A stretch of 45,321 nt of DNA from Spirulina sp. SIO3F2. GTDB lineage: Bacteria; Cyanobacteriota; Cyanobacteriia; Cyanobacteriales; Spirulinaceae. Below the pieces are notes generated by a model, which ran no database searches, was not told the origin of the DNA, and saw only the letters and a program-made list of their open reading frames with translations. Numbering within the stretch: the first letter of the stretch is position 1; the number at the start of each line of letters is the position of its first letter. The stretch is taken from the NCBI GenBank assembly GCA_010672165.1, contig JAAHHN010000027.1:1-45321 (forward strand). The letters run 5' to 3'. The translations under genes were made by a program, and so were the position numbers. Of this stretch, positions 26,325 through 35,024 are shown piece after piece.

Positions 26325-26834
26325 ATGACCCAACCCCATTCCCTCCCTGACTTACAAGCCCTGATCGCTCAAAATCCCCAAACCTGGCGACCGTTGGTGT
26401 TTACCAATGGCTGTTTTGACTTGCTCCATGTGGGTCATGTGCGCTACCTGCAAGCCGCTCGCGCGAGGGGGCGACGCTTGGTGGTGGGCTTAAATAGCGA
26501 TCGCTCGGTGCAGCAACTCAAGCCTCAGGCTCCTGGTTATCCGCCCCGACCCCTCATTCCCCAAGCTCAGCGGGCTGAACTACTCCTCGCTCTCGCGGCT
26601 GTGGATGCAGTGGTGGTGTTTGAAGAGACCACTGCGATCGCTCCGCTTGAATCTCTTAAGCCAGAGATCTATGTCAAGGGCGGTGACTATACCCCAGAAA
26701 CCTTACCCGAATATCCCACTGTGGCAGCATATGGGGGCGCGATCGAGTTTGTTCAAATTGAAGTGCCAACATCGACATCAGGACTCATTCAACGGATTCT
26801 CGACGCGGGCAAGTTACAATCTGATCCGGGCTAA
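26325..26834 (+). CDS. RfaE2/HldE C-domain-like nucleotidyltransferase
   Basis: 169 residues (ATG at 26325; a GTG directly before it is also possible). It shows the cytidylyltransferase-like fold: FTNGCFDLLHVGHVRYL with the HxGH active-site motif at about residues 34-37, GLNSDRSVQQLK, and late LKPEIYVKGGDY with a closing SGLIQRI. This matches the adenylyltransferase domain of HldE/RfaE that activates heptose-1-phosphate for ADP-heptose synthesis; in cyanobacteria it occurs without the kinase domain. It sits 31 bases before gun4, probably in one operon. The exact sugar substrate is inferred. Confidence 0.85.
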   Translation: MTQPHSLPDLQALIAQNPQTWRPLVFTNGCFDLLHVGHVRYLQAARARGRRLVVGLNSDRSVQQLKPQAPGYPPRPLIPQAQRAELLLALAAVDAVVVFEETTAIAPLESLKPEIYVKGGDYTPETLPEYPTVAAYGGAIEFVQIEVPTSTSGLIQRILDAGKLQSDPG

Positions 26835-26865
26835 TCCCCGATTGTCGCTGACCGACCCCTTAGCC

Positions 26866-27588
26866 ATGAGCGCTCCCGATCTCCTCGGTGCAACCGTTTT
26901 GACTCCAGATCTCGAACCCCTCCAAATCCAACTCACCACTGCCAGCGCGAAGAAACAACTGGCGGCCGTTACTGCGTTAGCCGAACAAGGAGACGCAGGC
27001 ATCACTATTTTGTGGGATTATCTCCAAACCCAGCTCGATGTTGAGCCCACTCCCGTTTTAGGTCGGATTTATCAATTGATTGCGCGGCAAGGGCCAGCTG
27101 CAATGCACAATCAGTTGCAAGCGCTGCTCCCAGACGGGATTGTCCCCCTGGAATCTGAACGTGCGATCGACTATCAACCTCTTCAGACTTTGCTGATCCA
27201 ACAAGATTATGAAGCCGCCGATCGCCTCTCTATGCAAAAACTCTGTGAACTTGCCGGGCCAGGAGCAATGCAGCGGAAATGGCTCTATTTCTCGGAAGTC
27301 GATCGCCTGCCCAATATTGATCTTAAAACCCTCGATACCCTGTGGTTAATCTATTCAGAAGGCAAGTTTGGCTTCTCCGTTCAGCGAGAACTATGGCTGG
27401 GGCTGGGGCGCAACTTCACTAAACTTTGGGACAAAATTGCCTGGAAGCAAGGGAATGTTTGGACTCGCTATCCTGGCGAATTTATTTGGGATCTCAGTGC
27501 CCCAGTCGGTCATTTACCGCTATCGAATCAATTGCGTGGGGTGCGGACGTTTGAGGCGATTCTTAATCATCCGGTTTGGACAACTTAA
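26866..27588 (+). CDS. gun4: GUN4, regulator of magnesium chelatase
   Basis: 240 residues from ATG at 26866, close to cyanobacterial GUN4 (about 233). It stimulates Mg-chelatase and binds protoporphyrin IX and Mg-protoporphyrin at the start of chlorophyll synthesis. The N-terminal ~90 residues form a helical bundle. The GUN4 core (about 100-235) is visible as LLIQQDYEAADRLSMQKLCE, VDRLPNIDLKTLDTLW, YSEGKFGFSVQ and FIWDLSAPVGHLPLSNQLRG. A much longer in-frame ORF extends upstream into the hldE-like gene; the shorter start is chosen because it fits the family length and avoids a large overlap. Confidence 0.9.
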   Translation: MSAPDLLGATVLTPDLEPLQIQLTTASAKKQLAAVTALAEQGDAGITILWDYLQTQLDVEPTPVLGRIYQLIARQGPAAMHNQLQALLPDGIVPLESERAIDYQPLQTLLIQQDYEAADRLSMQKLCELAGPGAMQRKWLYFSEVDRLPNIDLKTLDTLWLIYSEGKFGFSVQRELWLGLGRNFTKLWDKIAWKQGNVWTRYPGEFIWDLSAPVGHLPLSNQLRGVRTFEAILNHPVWTT

Positions 27589-27669
27589 GCATATTCCCAA
27601 AAGTACAAGGTTCGAGGGGGAACATGGTTTAATCATTGAAATGGATTCAGTTTTCTAAGGGAATTGATT

Positions 27670-29097
27670 ATGTTCTGTCGTCTGAATTCCTGCACCCCCC
27701 AAACTCAACCCCACCAATGGCAACAGCACTGTCAACGGCTCCATTTGCAGCCAGATTTGCTTGCGCCAGTCTTTCAGGTTGCACTAGAGCAAGCCTGTAG
27801 GCAATTACAGGTGTCAATTGCCTGGTTTAGTTTTGTGAAAGGGGAGCATGTTTATTTGTCGCCAACGTTGGGTTTTGAGCAACTCCACTATGCTCAGAGC
27901 TTGCGATCGCAGGGTTTAAACTACCTCGATTCATACGCCCAATACGTTATCGATAGCCAGCAACCCTTGCAGATTAACGACACAGCAGAACAAACTATTT
28001 TTTCAGCGAGTCCCCTCTATCAGCATCATGGTATCCGTGCTTACTGTGGTGTACCGCTGCTCGTTGCATCCGATATCTGCGTAGGTGTTTTGGCCATTGC
28101 TGCTCTTAAATCACGCCATTGGCAGTCTCAAGATGTGGCTTGGTTAGAATTACTTGCTCGCTGGTGTATCACAACCCAAGAACGCGACTGTGCCCAAAAA
28201 CAGATTGGCCAACAGGGTCGCCGCAACACAATTCAAGGAAATCTTGGGCATGGTGTTATCTATGAACCCCTGATGGTCAAATTGTTCAAAGAACTAGCCC
28301 ATGAATTGCGAACCCCCTTAACTTCAATTATGGGGATGACTCGTGTTTTGGAACAGCAAGTCTATGGGGAGTTGACGAATAAACAAGAAGAATATCTCCA
28401 CATCGTACGTACCAGTAGCGAACAACTCTTGATGCTTGCCGAAGAAATGGTCAGCGTGAGTACGCTTGCTGAACAAGGCGTTACCGTCGATAGGAGCAGC
28501 GTTGATGTAGAGCTGCTCGTGCGGCAGGTACTACAACAACTTGCCAATATTGAAAGTCAACAAAATCATTCAATTCATCTTTCTGTGGAACCCGGCCAGC
28601 GTCTATGGCTGCTTGACAAAGAAAAAATTACTCCTGCTATCTACCACTTACTCCATAGCATTTTAAGCCACTCCAATGCAGGAAGTCAGATTTATATTCA
28701 TATTGCTTGGCACAAAAATGCTGCGACTGTACTTAATCCTGAGCTTCATCTTGCTGTCTGGGCAATCCATCCACAACTGATGGCCTATAGTCATGACCAA
28801 GAATTTGATCCTCAGCAGTTCCAGGCCCAACTCCCCCCTCTATTACAAACCTGGGTTGAACAGTATCCGATCATTCTGCATATTCTTTGTGTGCTGCAAT
28901 CACAGTCACTCCAAAGTCAGCCGATGCTCAATGCTCGTGACATTTGTCGTCTTTTGCTCTGCTGCGAACTTCTTCATCTACATGGGGGGCGTCTGAGTCT
29001 GAAGACTTCACAGCAGGATAGCTACCGCTACATTATGAAGATCCCATCGAAAAAGACTATCGTTTCTGCGTCAGGCCATCCCAGCGAGATGTCATAA
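27670..29097 (+). CDS. GAF sensor histidine kinase with degenerate ATP-binding domain
   Basis: 475 residues from ATG at 27670, with AAGGG nine bases upstream. Residues ~30-165 form a GAF domain (VSIAWFSFVKG, AYCGVPLLVASDICVGVLAIA). The HisKA H-box is intact, ELAHELRTPLTSIMGM, with His211 as phospho-acceptor. The expected ATPase domain (about 300-460) is poor: DKEKITPAIYHLLHSILSHSNAGSQIYIHIA resembles the N-box strand without its Asn, and no DxGxG or GxGxG follows. DICRLLLCCELLHLHGGRLSLK keeps only the tail pattern. It may be a pseudokinase scaffold or be phosphorylated by another kinase. The adjacent convergent gene encodes a flavodoxin/ATP-grasp fusion. Confidence 0.8.
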   Translation: MFCRLNSCTPQTQPHQWQQHCQRLHLQPDLLAPVFQVALEQACRQLQVSIAWFSFVKGEHVYLSPTLGFEQLHYAQSLRSQGLNYLDSYAQYVIDSQQPLQINDTAEQTIFSASPLYQHHGIRAYCGVPLLVASDICVGVLAIAALKSRHWQSQDVAWLELLARWCITTQERDCAQKQIGQQGRRNTIQGNLGHGVIYEPLMVKLFKELAHELRTPLTSIMGMTRVLEQQVYGELTNKQEEYLHIVRTSSEQLLMLAEEMVSVSTLAEQGVTVDRSSVDVELLVRQVLQQLANIESQQNHSIHLSVEPGQRLWLLDKEKITPAIYHLLHSILSHSNAGSQIYIHIAWHKNAATVLNPELHLAVWAIHPQLMAYSHDQEFDPQQFQAQLPPLLQTWVEQYPIILHILCVLQSQSLQSQPMLNARDICRLLLCCELLHLHGGRLSLKTSQQDSYRYIMKIPSKKTIVSASGHPSEMS

Positions 29098-29119
29098 TCG
29101 TATTTCAGGCAAAAATATA

Positions 29120-29205
29120 CTAGGGCGCGTCATTAGTTAATATCAGAAGTCTGACGAAGGGATAGAGCGCCCGACCAAAAAATAGGAAAAGGGGCTGTAA
29201 ATCAG
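29120..29205 (+). mobile_element. MITE-like element, copy 2 (right end missing)
   Basis: Starts with CTAG (29120-29123) and the GGCGCGTCATTAGTTAATATC-type left end (motif GGCGCGTC, shared with copy 4). It is conserved to about 29205 (aaggggctgtaaatcagt), then diverges; the right inverted-repeat arm is absent. It lies in the gap between two convergent genes, ending about 12 bases before the stop codon of the flavodoxin/ATP-grasp gene. End coordinate approximate. Confidence 0.7.
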
Positions 29206-29216
29206 TGTTTGTGTGA

Positions 29217-30932
29217 TCAGAACGGTTTAAATTCTCGCGTTACAACTCGCTCGGCATTCGCTTCGATATAATCCCAAACTAATCGACAAACTGGCCGCTG
29301 CCGCCCAATATTGCAATGCTCATGTAAATCTACATAGGGCAAGAAATTATATTCGTTAAAAGCGCCCTGCGTCTCTGCCAAAGGTCGGCTAATATCCATT
29401 GTAATCAAATCAAATCCAAGGGTGAGCGTAGAGAATTGCTGAGCAAAGGCTTCACAAGCTTGGATGATGCTGGGATGCAGGTCTTCTGTACAATCCACAT
29501 AATCCGCTCCTAGCGCAGCAGTGATTTTGGTTTGTAGATAAAACAATTCTCCTGCGGGTAACACCGTCTCTAGGGTATAACCCACCTCATCAAGCAAACG
29601 CCGACTGGTGGCGTCAAATACAAGCTGATGCAACGTCGTGTGGCCTTCGTAGCGATCGCCTCGCCCTGATTCCTGGTTACGCTGCTCAAACAGCTCCAAA
29701 ATGGTATGTTCTCCATCCCCCACCACATTGGCGGGTCGCCGCTCCACACACCCTGCGTATTGATGGTTAACGATCAACACCCGATAGTCTTGCCCAGAAA
29801 TCTGCGATTCGAGCTTAATTGTTTCACCGCTGGCTGCGATCGCTCCTACTGCTTCTTGAAGTTGCACCACATCAGCCAATTGAGTGAAAACATTTTGGCT
29901 CAGAGAGCCTGAATCGGGCTTGGCCACCAGCGGAAACACAAGTTGCTCTAGGGGAATCTCTGCAAAGCTCCCAAACACACCATAGTTAATCGGTACAGGC
30001 AAGCCCTGCTCATGCATTTGATTGAGCTTATGGGACTTCAACTTCTCAGCATCATAGTCAGCATACTGACGGCGGAATGAGAAATAGCCAGGATAAATTT
30101 TATAGATAAAGCCTTTGCCTTCACGTTCGGCTCGAAACAAGCGATCGTTTAAGCTCAGCACCTTCATGGTGAAGCCTCGCTCAATTCCAGCTTGCACCAT
30201 TGTCCAAATGCGTTTGGGGATGTGGTGAGCTGCGATCGCCTCACTATTCGCCTCTGGTGTTGCGCTGATTACCTGGGGAACCAAAAGCGCACCGCGTTCC
30301 GGTTGAGTAGCGTTAGCAATCGCTTGAACAGCCTGATTGATGGCATTAACATTTGTGTTTAAAGGCTGCTGCCGGAGCAACTTCGCCAGGGCAACGGAAT
30401 TTTCAACCAGTAAACGAGCCGCTCGGTTGACTGCTTTGCTCTTGTGACCCTTAGCTTCAATAAACTCGGCTGTTGTATCGAGGGGCTGGAACCAAGTCAT
30501 TGTGTTTTGGGGTGGATTGATGCAGCCGAGTTGGCCCCAGTCATAACAAATCTGGGCAATTTCCGCCTGACCCCCTGCGGCATCCCCAATCGCCATCACT
30601 CCTAGCACGGTGTTGTAGAGGGGCGATCGCCCCGTTTGTGGGTCGGGATAGTTCTGGCAAGCGGACTGCAATTGTTCCTGAAATTGTGCATAGACTGAAG
30701 AACTCCGTCCCCGCACCAACGGCAAACCCAGGATGACGATATCAGCCGCTTGTAGCGCTGCAAATTGTGTGGAGAAGTCCGCTAAGTCATCAATGGGTCG
30801 AAATTGCTCGATTATGCAATCTTCTCGTTGTTGATAGAGCTGGGCGATCGCTTGCCAGAGAGCAGACACATTACTAATTTCTGGTCTAGGCTTAAGCGTA
30901 AAGTTGAGGCAAAGAATATTAAGCGCAGGCAT
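29217..30932 (-). CDS. flavodoxin-like domain fused to an ATP-grasp ligase
   Basis: 571 residues if started at ATG 30932 (MPALNILCLNFTLKP); an upstream ATG at 31022 would add 30 poorly coded residues. Residues ~5-190 resemble an NADPH-dependent FMN-reductase/flavodoxin fold (ADIVILGLPLVRGRSSSVY, YNTVLGVMAIGDAAGG). Residues ~250-571 are an ATP-grasp domain like that of cyanophycin synthetase or GshF: KSHKLNQMHEQGLPVP, VFPLVAKPDSGS, ISGQDYRVLIVNHQYAG, RRPANVVGDGEHTI, RGDRYEGHTTL and the metal-binding end FNEYNFLPYVDLHEH. ATP-grasp enzymes ligate a carboxylate to an amine or thiol. A redox-linked ligase in natural-product or peptide synthesis is an inference; substrate unknown. Confidence 0.75.
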   Translation of the reverse strand: MPALNILCLNFTLKPRPEISNVSALWQAIAQLYQQREDCIIEQFRPIDDLADFSTQFAALQAADIVILGLPLVRGRSSSVYAQFQEQLQSACQNYPDPQTGRSPLYNTVLGVMAIGDAAGGQAEIAQICYDWGQLGCINPPQNTMTWFQPLDTTAEFIEAKGHKSKAVNRAARLLVENSVALAKLLRQQPLNTNVNAINQAVQAIANATQPERGALLVPQVISATPEANSEAIAAHHIPKRIWTMVQAGIERGFTMKVLSLNDRLFRAEREGKGFIYKIYPGYFSFRRQYADYDAEKLKSHKLNQMHEQGLPVPINYGVFGSFAEIPLEQLVFPLVAKPDSGSLSQNVFTQLADVVQLQEAVGAIAASGETIKLESQISGQDYRVLIVNHQYAGCVERRPANVVGDGEHTILELFEQRNQESGRGDRYEGHTTLHQLVFDATSRRLLDEVGYTLETVLPAGELFYLQTKITAALGADYVDCTEDLHPSIIQACEAFAQQFSTLTLGFDLITMDISRPLAETQGAFNEYNFLPYVDLHEHCNIGRQRPVCRLVWDYIEANAERVVTREFKPF

Positions 30933-31071
30933 AACAATCAGCAATGGGAGAAGATAAGGGCTAGTTTCCCATTGTGAAGTTGCGGGGTGGATTAGGGGTG
31001 AAGATGGGCTGAGCGATCGCACCTTGAATCCAAGAAGAGCCTGAACTGCCTCTGGAATTTCTCTAAATGAT

Positions 31072-32832
31072 TCAACTCAAGAGTGCTTCAACAAACTCAT
31101 AACTCGAAAACGGTCGCAGATCTTCAATGCCTTCCCCTGCGCCAATAAACCGGATCGGCAACTTGAGTTGTTGTGAGACCGCTAGCGCCACACCGCCTTT
31201 GGCAGTGCCATCGAGCTTGGTGAGCACCACGCCACTGAGTTGTGCCGCTTTAGCAAAGACCTCTGCCTGCCGGAGACCATTTTGGCCCAACGTCGCATCC
31301 AGAACTAGCAAGGATTCCACCACTGCACCCGGTGCTTTTTTGTCGATGATGCGGCGAATTTTTGCCAACTCGTCCATCAGGTTCTGTTTGTTTTGCAAAC
31401 GGCCAGCGGTATCCACCAGCAATAATTGCGCATCACGGGCTTGGGCAGCCGCGATCGCATCAAAGACCACCGCTGCTGGATCAGTATTCTTGCCTGGATT
31501 AGCAATGACCGGGGTATCGGTACGATCGCCCCAGACTTTCACCTGCTCCACCGCAGCAGCCCGGAACGTATCCGCAGCTGCGATCACGCAAGTATAGCCA
31601 GATTTCTTGGCCATATTGGCTAGTTTGCCCACGGTAGTGGTTTTTCCTGCCCCATTGACCCCGGTCATCAGCCAAACATTGAGTTGCTCGTCCTGAGGTG
31701 TGAGCGCAACCTGTTCTGGATTAGGCAGGGCATCATCCAGAATTTTACAGAGAATTTCCTTGAGATAGGCAATCGCTTCTTCGGGGGGCAGGGTCTCCTC
31801 AAGCAAACGGCTTTGCAAGGTTTCGATGATGTAGTCCGTGGCAGCAATGCCCACATCCGCCTGGAGTAATAATGCCTCAATTTCTTCGACGGCTTCATCA
31901 TTGAGGGGGCCTTGACCCACCACAGCCAGAAGTTGATTGATTAGACTGCGCCGAGTTTTCCCGAGACCTGCCCGCAGTTGCTTAAGCCAGCTAATTTCTT
32001 CCAGGCTGATCTCATCAGGACTGCGCCCCTGCTCTGCCAATACCCGCGCTGACCACAAAAAGTCATCATCAAAGGGTAAGGGTTCAAGCTCTTCCTCCGC
32101 GTCTTCATCGATCGCGGTTTCTTTGAGGCGCTCCAGACCCTCCGAGCGTTGCATCCAGGCAGGGCGATTTTCAGCGGATGATGCGGTTGACTCAGGCGGT
32201 TCGCTGGCTTCTACTACAGCGTCAGATTCAACATCAGGGGCTGTGGTGGAAGCACCTGAACTGACTTCGGTCACTTCTGGATATTTGTCCTGAGCTGCGG
32301 GTGCAGGTGTTTCAATACTCTGAGTGATGTCAACGGTTTCAGGCTCAACAGCTTCAGATTCAACAGTTTCGGGTGTGCTTGTTTCAACCTCAGACTCAAT
32401 CTCATCTGATTCAGCCTCAGATACTTCAAACTCAGACACCTTATCCTCAGACTCAACGGTGTCAGATTCGACCTCAGGTGCTTCAAACTCAGACACCTCA
32501 CCCTCAGACTCAACTGCTTCGGGTTCGGGATGGGTTTCTTCAACAGGTTGAACTGCTGCCGTTGCGTCATCACTGCTACTCCCTGTGTCCTCGGGCGCAT
32601 CTGGAGTGACTGCTGTTGTCGCTGGGGACGAGGCGGCCGTAGCCTGTTGCTGCTGCACATTCTGATAAGCAGCTTTAGCCCAAGCCAAATAGTCTTCGGC
32701 GATCGCGGGTTGACTAGGCTCTGGTTCTGCTGGGGTGGGTTGCTGCTGGTCAGGCTCAGCCTTTGCCACTGGCTCGGTCGCAGGGGTCGAGTCTGGTTGA
32801 TCTTTTTTCCGTTTAAACCAGTTAAAGGGCAT
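31072..32832 (-). CDS. ftsY: signal recognition particle receptor FtsY with long acidic N-terminus
   Basis: The SRP-receptor GTPase that docks ribosome/SRP complexes at membranes. 586 residues: MPFNWFKRKK (basic start), about 230 residues of Glu/Ser/Pro/Thr-rich low complexity with repeated 'SEFE/ESE' units, then the NG domain (about 255-586). GTPase motifs are clear: GVNGAGKTTTVGKLA (near residue 391), DTFRAAAVEQ, DTAGR, TKLDGTAKGG and the closing GAGEGIEDLRPF. The acidic N-region is typical of FtsY but long here. The DNA repeats at about 32320-32520 suggest slippage-driven expansion. It sits after nusB with a 14-base gap, forming a DUF502-nusB-ftsY operon. Confidence 0.95.
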   Translation of the reverse strand: MPFNWFKRKKDQPDSTPATEPVAKAEPDQQQPTPAEPEPSQPAIAEDYLAWAKAAYQNVQQQQATAASSPATTAVTPDAPEDTGSSSDDATAAVQPVEETHPEPEAVESEGEVSEFEAPEVESDTVESEDKVSEFEVSEAESDEIESEVETSTPETVESEAVEPETVDITQSIETPAPAAQDKYPEVTEVSSGASTTAPDVESDAVVEASEPPESTASSAENRPAWMQRSEGLERLKETAIDEDAEEELEPLPFDDDFLWSARVLAEQGRSPDEISLEEISWLKQLRAGLGKTRRSLINQLLAVVGQGPLNDEAVEEIEALLLQADVGIAATDYIIETLQSRLLEETLPPEEAIAYLKEILCKILDDALPNPEQVALTPQDEQLNVWLMTGVNGAGKTTTVGKLANMAKKSGYTCVIAAADTFRAAAVEQVKVWGDRTDTPVIANPGKNTDPAAVVFDAIAAAQARDAQLLLVDTAGRLQNKQNLMDELAKIRRIIDKKAPGAVVESLLVLDATLGQNGLRQAEVFAKAAQLSGVVLTKLDGTAKGGVALAVSQQLKLPIRFIGAGEGIEDLRPFSSYEFVEALLS

Positions 32833-32846
32833 ATCGCAAAGAGAAA

Positions 32847-34001
32847 TTAGGGATGAGTGGAGGGTTCTGATGAAGTCGCCCTAGGGATAGGAGATGACGA
32901 AGGATTTTTTGGAGTAGACACAACCTTTTTGGGATGCTGAAGTCGTTTGGGAGATGGGATAACTTTCTTGGGCTTTGGCGACTGAGAACGCGATGCTTCC
33001 GCTTGAGGTTCGCTTGGTTGGGGGATTTCCGTTTTTGACGCTTCTGGTGTGGGTGCAGTGATAAGGCCTTTCAGTCTAGATGTTTCTGGTGCAGGTTTAG
33101 ATTGGGACGTTCTCTGTGCTACGGCGGGAGACGGTTCCACAGGAGGCACTTCCTCAAGATGGGACGCTTCTGGTGCAGGCTCGGATTGAAGCACTGTCAG
33201 TTCGTCAGCAGCAGGAGTTGCTAATACAGACTCAGACTGAGGAGGTGTCAGTTTGTCAGCAGCGGGAGGCGCTAAGTTGAGCACTTCAGTCCGGGGTGCT
33301 TCCGAGCCAGAATCGGATACCAAAGTTGTTGCTTCCTCAACAGAAGGCGCTTCAACTGCGGGAATAAACGTTGGATTTTTGAGCTGATTGCTGACCCGAC
33401 GGAGTACGCCATTAATAAAGCGGGCCCCTTCATCATCCGAATATTGTTTGGCTAGCTCGATCGCCTCGTTGATCGCCACCCGTTCTGGCACATTGAGATA
33501 GCAGATTTCCGCGATCGCTAGCATCAGAATATGGCGATCCAGTTGGGGCAGTCGGTCTAATGTCCAATTCTCCAATGCAGCATTAAGGCGGGCTCTGATT
33601 TCCGCCTTGCGTCGATGCACCGTGCTTAAGAGCTCGATCGCGTAGTTGCGAACATCTTGCTGACGCGCAATCTGGGTAAACTCAGGCAAATCTAGAGCAT
33701 AGCCAATCCGCTCTAAGGCAGTTTCTGCCAGGCTTAACCCTTCATTTGCTGCAACTTGAGCGGTCTGACGTTCCGCTGGAGACAAGGGTTGGCCAGATTT
33801 GAACTGCTCACGAGCCCGGCGAATTTCGATTGCAGCAGTTTCCAGGAGTTCACGGGCTTCAGTGGTTAGGGTTTGGATCGCAGCCCATAAAAAATCATGC
33901 AAGAGCTGGTCATTAAGTTTGGCTTCATTGCGGCTGAGGTGACTCAGACCAAGAACCGCAAGTTCACGGGAGATCCGGCGAGGCTGTTTACGGGCGGGCA
34001 T
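32847..34001 (-). CDS. nusB: transcription antitermination factor NusB with long disordered tail
   Basis: 384 residues; the NusB fold occupies about 1-215. SRELAVLGLSHLS, ARLNAALENWTLDRLPQLDRHILMLAIAEI, PERVAINEAIELAKQYSDDEGARFINGVLRRV are the standard motifs binding boxA RNA and NusE (S10). The remaining ~170 residues are Pro/Ser/Glu/Ala-rich low complexity with repeated 'PE.S/EAS..E' units and a basic end (KPKKVIPSPKRLQHPKK), several times longer than in usual NusB. It lies between the DUF502 gene (~50 bases upstream) and ftsY (14 bases downstream). The tail could be disordered and tether RNA, but no motif is identified. Confidence 0.9.
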   Translation of the reverse strand: MPARKQPRRISRELAVLGLSHLSRNEAKLNDQLLHDFLWAAIQTLTTEARELLETAAIEIRRAREQFKSGQPLSPAERQTAQVAANEGLSLAETALERIGYALDLPEFTQIARQQDVRNYAIELLSTVHRRKAEIRARLNAALENWTLDRLPQLDRHILMLAIAEICYLNVPERVAINEAIELAKQYSDDEGARFINGVLRRVSNQLKNPTFIPAVEAPSVEEATTLVSDSGSEAPRTEVLNLAPPAADKLTPPQSESVLATPAADELTVLQSEPAPEASHLEEVPPVEPSPAVAQRTSQSKPAPETSRLKGLITAPTPEASKTEIPQPSEPQAEASRSQSPKPKKVIPSPKRLQHPKKVVSTPKNPSSSPIPRATSSEPSTHP

Positions 34002-34052
34002 AGGCTAAAAAAGAAACGCACAGCACACAGGCTTGAAATCAGATTAAAAATA

Positions 34053-34841
34053 TCAGGGAAGCAATCGCTCATCCTCTAGAGAGAGGGATGATAGTTGATC
34101 CGGAGTCGGAATTTCCTCTGGGATTAGCTCTGGAGAACGTAATGTTGAATTAAGCGCGAGGGGGGGGGCTTCAGAGGACAGAGCGGCAGGAGACGCTTGC
34201 TCAGTAGTTGGCGTCAAATTTGGACTAACAATGCCGCCAGAAATTAAAACTTTAAAAGCATCTTCAATAGAAATTTGCAGCGTAATCGTGTCTGCTTTCG
34301 GTACGATCGCATACCAACCTGACGTGGGATTTGGGGTGGTGGGGATAAATACACTCAGCATGGGTTCCGGTAAATGGGCTTGCAGCGTGTCGCTGAGCGC
34401 CCCTGTCACAAAGCCAATACTCCACACACCGGAACGCGGATATTCCACCATAACTACCCCACTAAACTTACTCCGGGAATCTTGCAGTAACGTCTCCAGA
34501 AGTTGTTTGAGGGTTTTATAGACTGTTCCTGCCAAGGGAATTGCCTGAAGTGTCCGTTCCCCCAAATTCAACAACCACTGACCCGCGATATTCCGTGCCA
34601 TCAAGCCGATCAGGAGAATAAAGCTTAAAGGCACCGCAAAACCCACTAGCAAATTCAACGCATCGGTTAAGACCGGATGCAGACCTTGAAAGGGATTGAG
34701 CTGCTTAGGAATTTTGGTCAGAAAATCGAGAACCCATCGCGCAATGGTGAACGTTAGCCAAATAGTTGTGGCAAGCGGGATGACGACCAGAAGTCCGGCA
34801 ATAAGGTCGTTTTTAAAATCTTGCTTGATACGCTGCAACAC
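34053..34841 (-). CDS. DUF502-family membrane protein
   Basis: About 262 residues from GTG at 34841, chosen because homologues begin just before the QRIKQDFKNDLIAGLL segment and GGAG lies upstream; a TTG at 34904 would add 21 residues. Two membrane helices (about 14-32 and 65-90) flank the DUF502 body: VVIPLATTIWLTF, NPFQGLHPVL, GLMARNIAGQWL, IPLAGTVYKTLKQL, VVMVEYPRSGVWSIGFVTG, FIPTTPNPTSGWYAIVP. The family includes plant LCV/COV proteins of unknown biochemical function. The C-terminal ~45 residues are low complexity. It is the first gene of the nusB-ftsY group, a common cyanobacterial order. Confidence 0.85.
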   Translation of the reverse strand: MLQRIKQDFKNDLIAGLLVVIPLATTIWLTFTIARWVLDFLTKIPKQLNPFQGLHPVLTDALNLLVGFAVPLSFILLIGLMARNIAGQWLLNLGERTLQAIPLAGTVYKTLKQLLETLLQDSRSKFSGVVMVEYPRSGVWSIGFVTGALSDTLQAHLPEPMLSVFIPTTPNPTSGWYAIVPKADTITLQISIEDAFKVLISGGIVSPNLTPTTEQASPAALSSEAPPLALNSTLRSPELIPEEIPTPDQLSSLSLEDERLLP

Positions 34842-35024
34842 CGAAGTGGAACGCTCCTTACGAGTTTGGGGAAAGAATAAGGTAGAACGCTGGATGTAAA
34901 ACAAGCGTGCAATCTTCTCTTAATAACATTGTGAAGCAATGTAAAGGGAATCGGCAAGTAGCAGTTTTTTTGTACTGGCACTTGGGCGCAATCCAGTAAT
35001 GTCATGTATTGGTCACATTTTATA

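Noticed and set aside
32324-32551. Ser/Asp-rich plus-strand frame opposite ftsY.
   Set aside because: Shadow of the acidic low-complexity region of FtsY.
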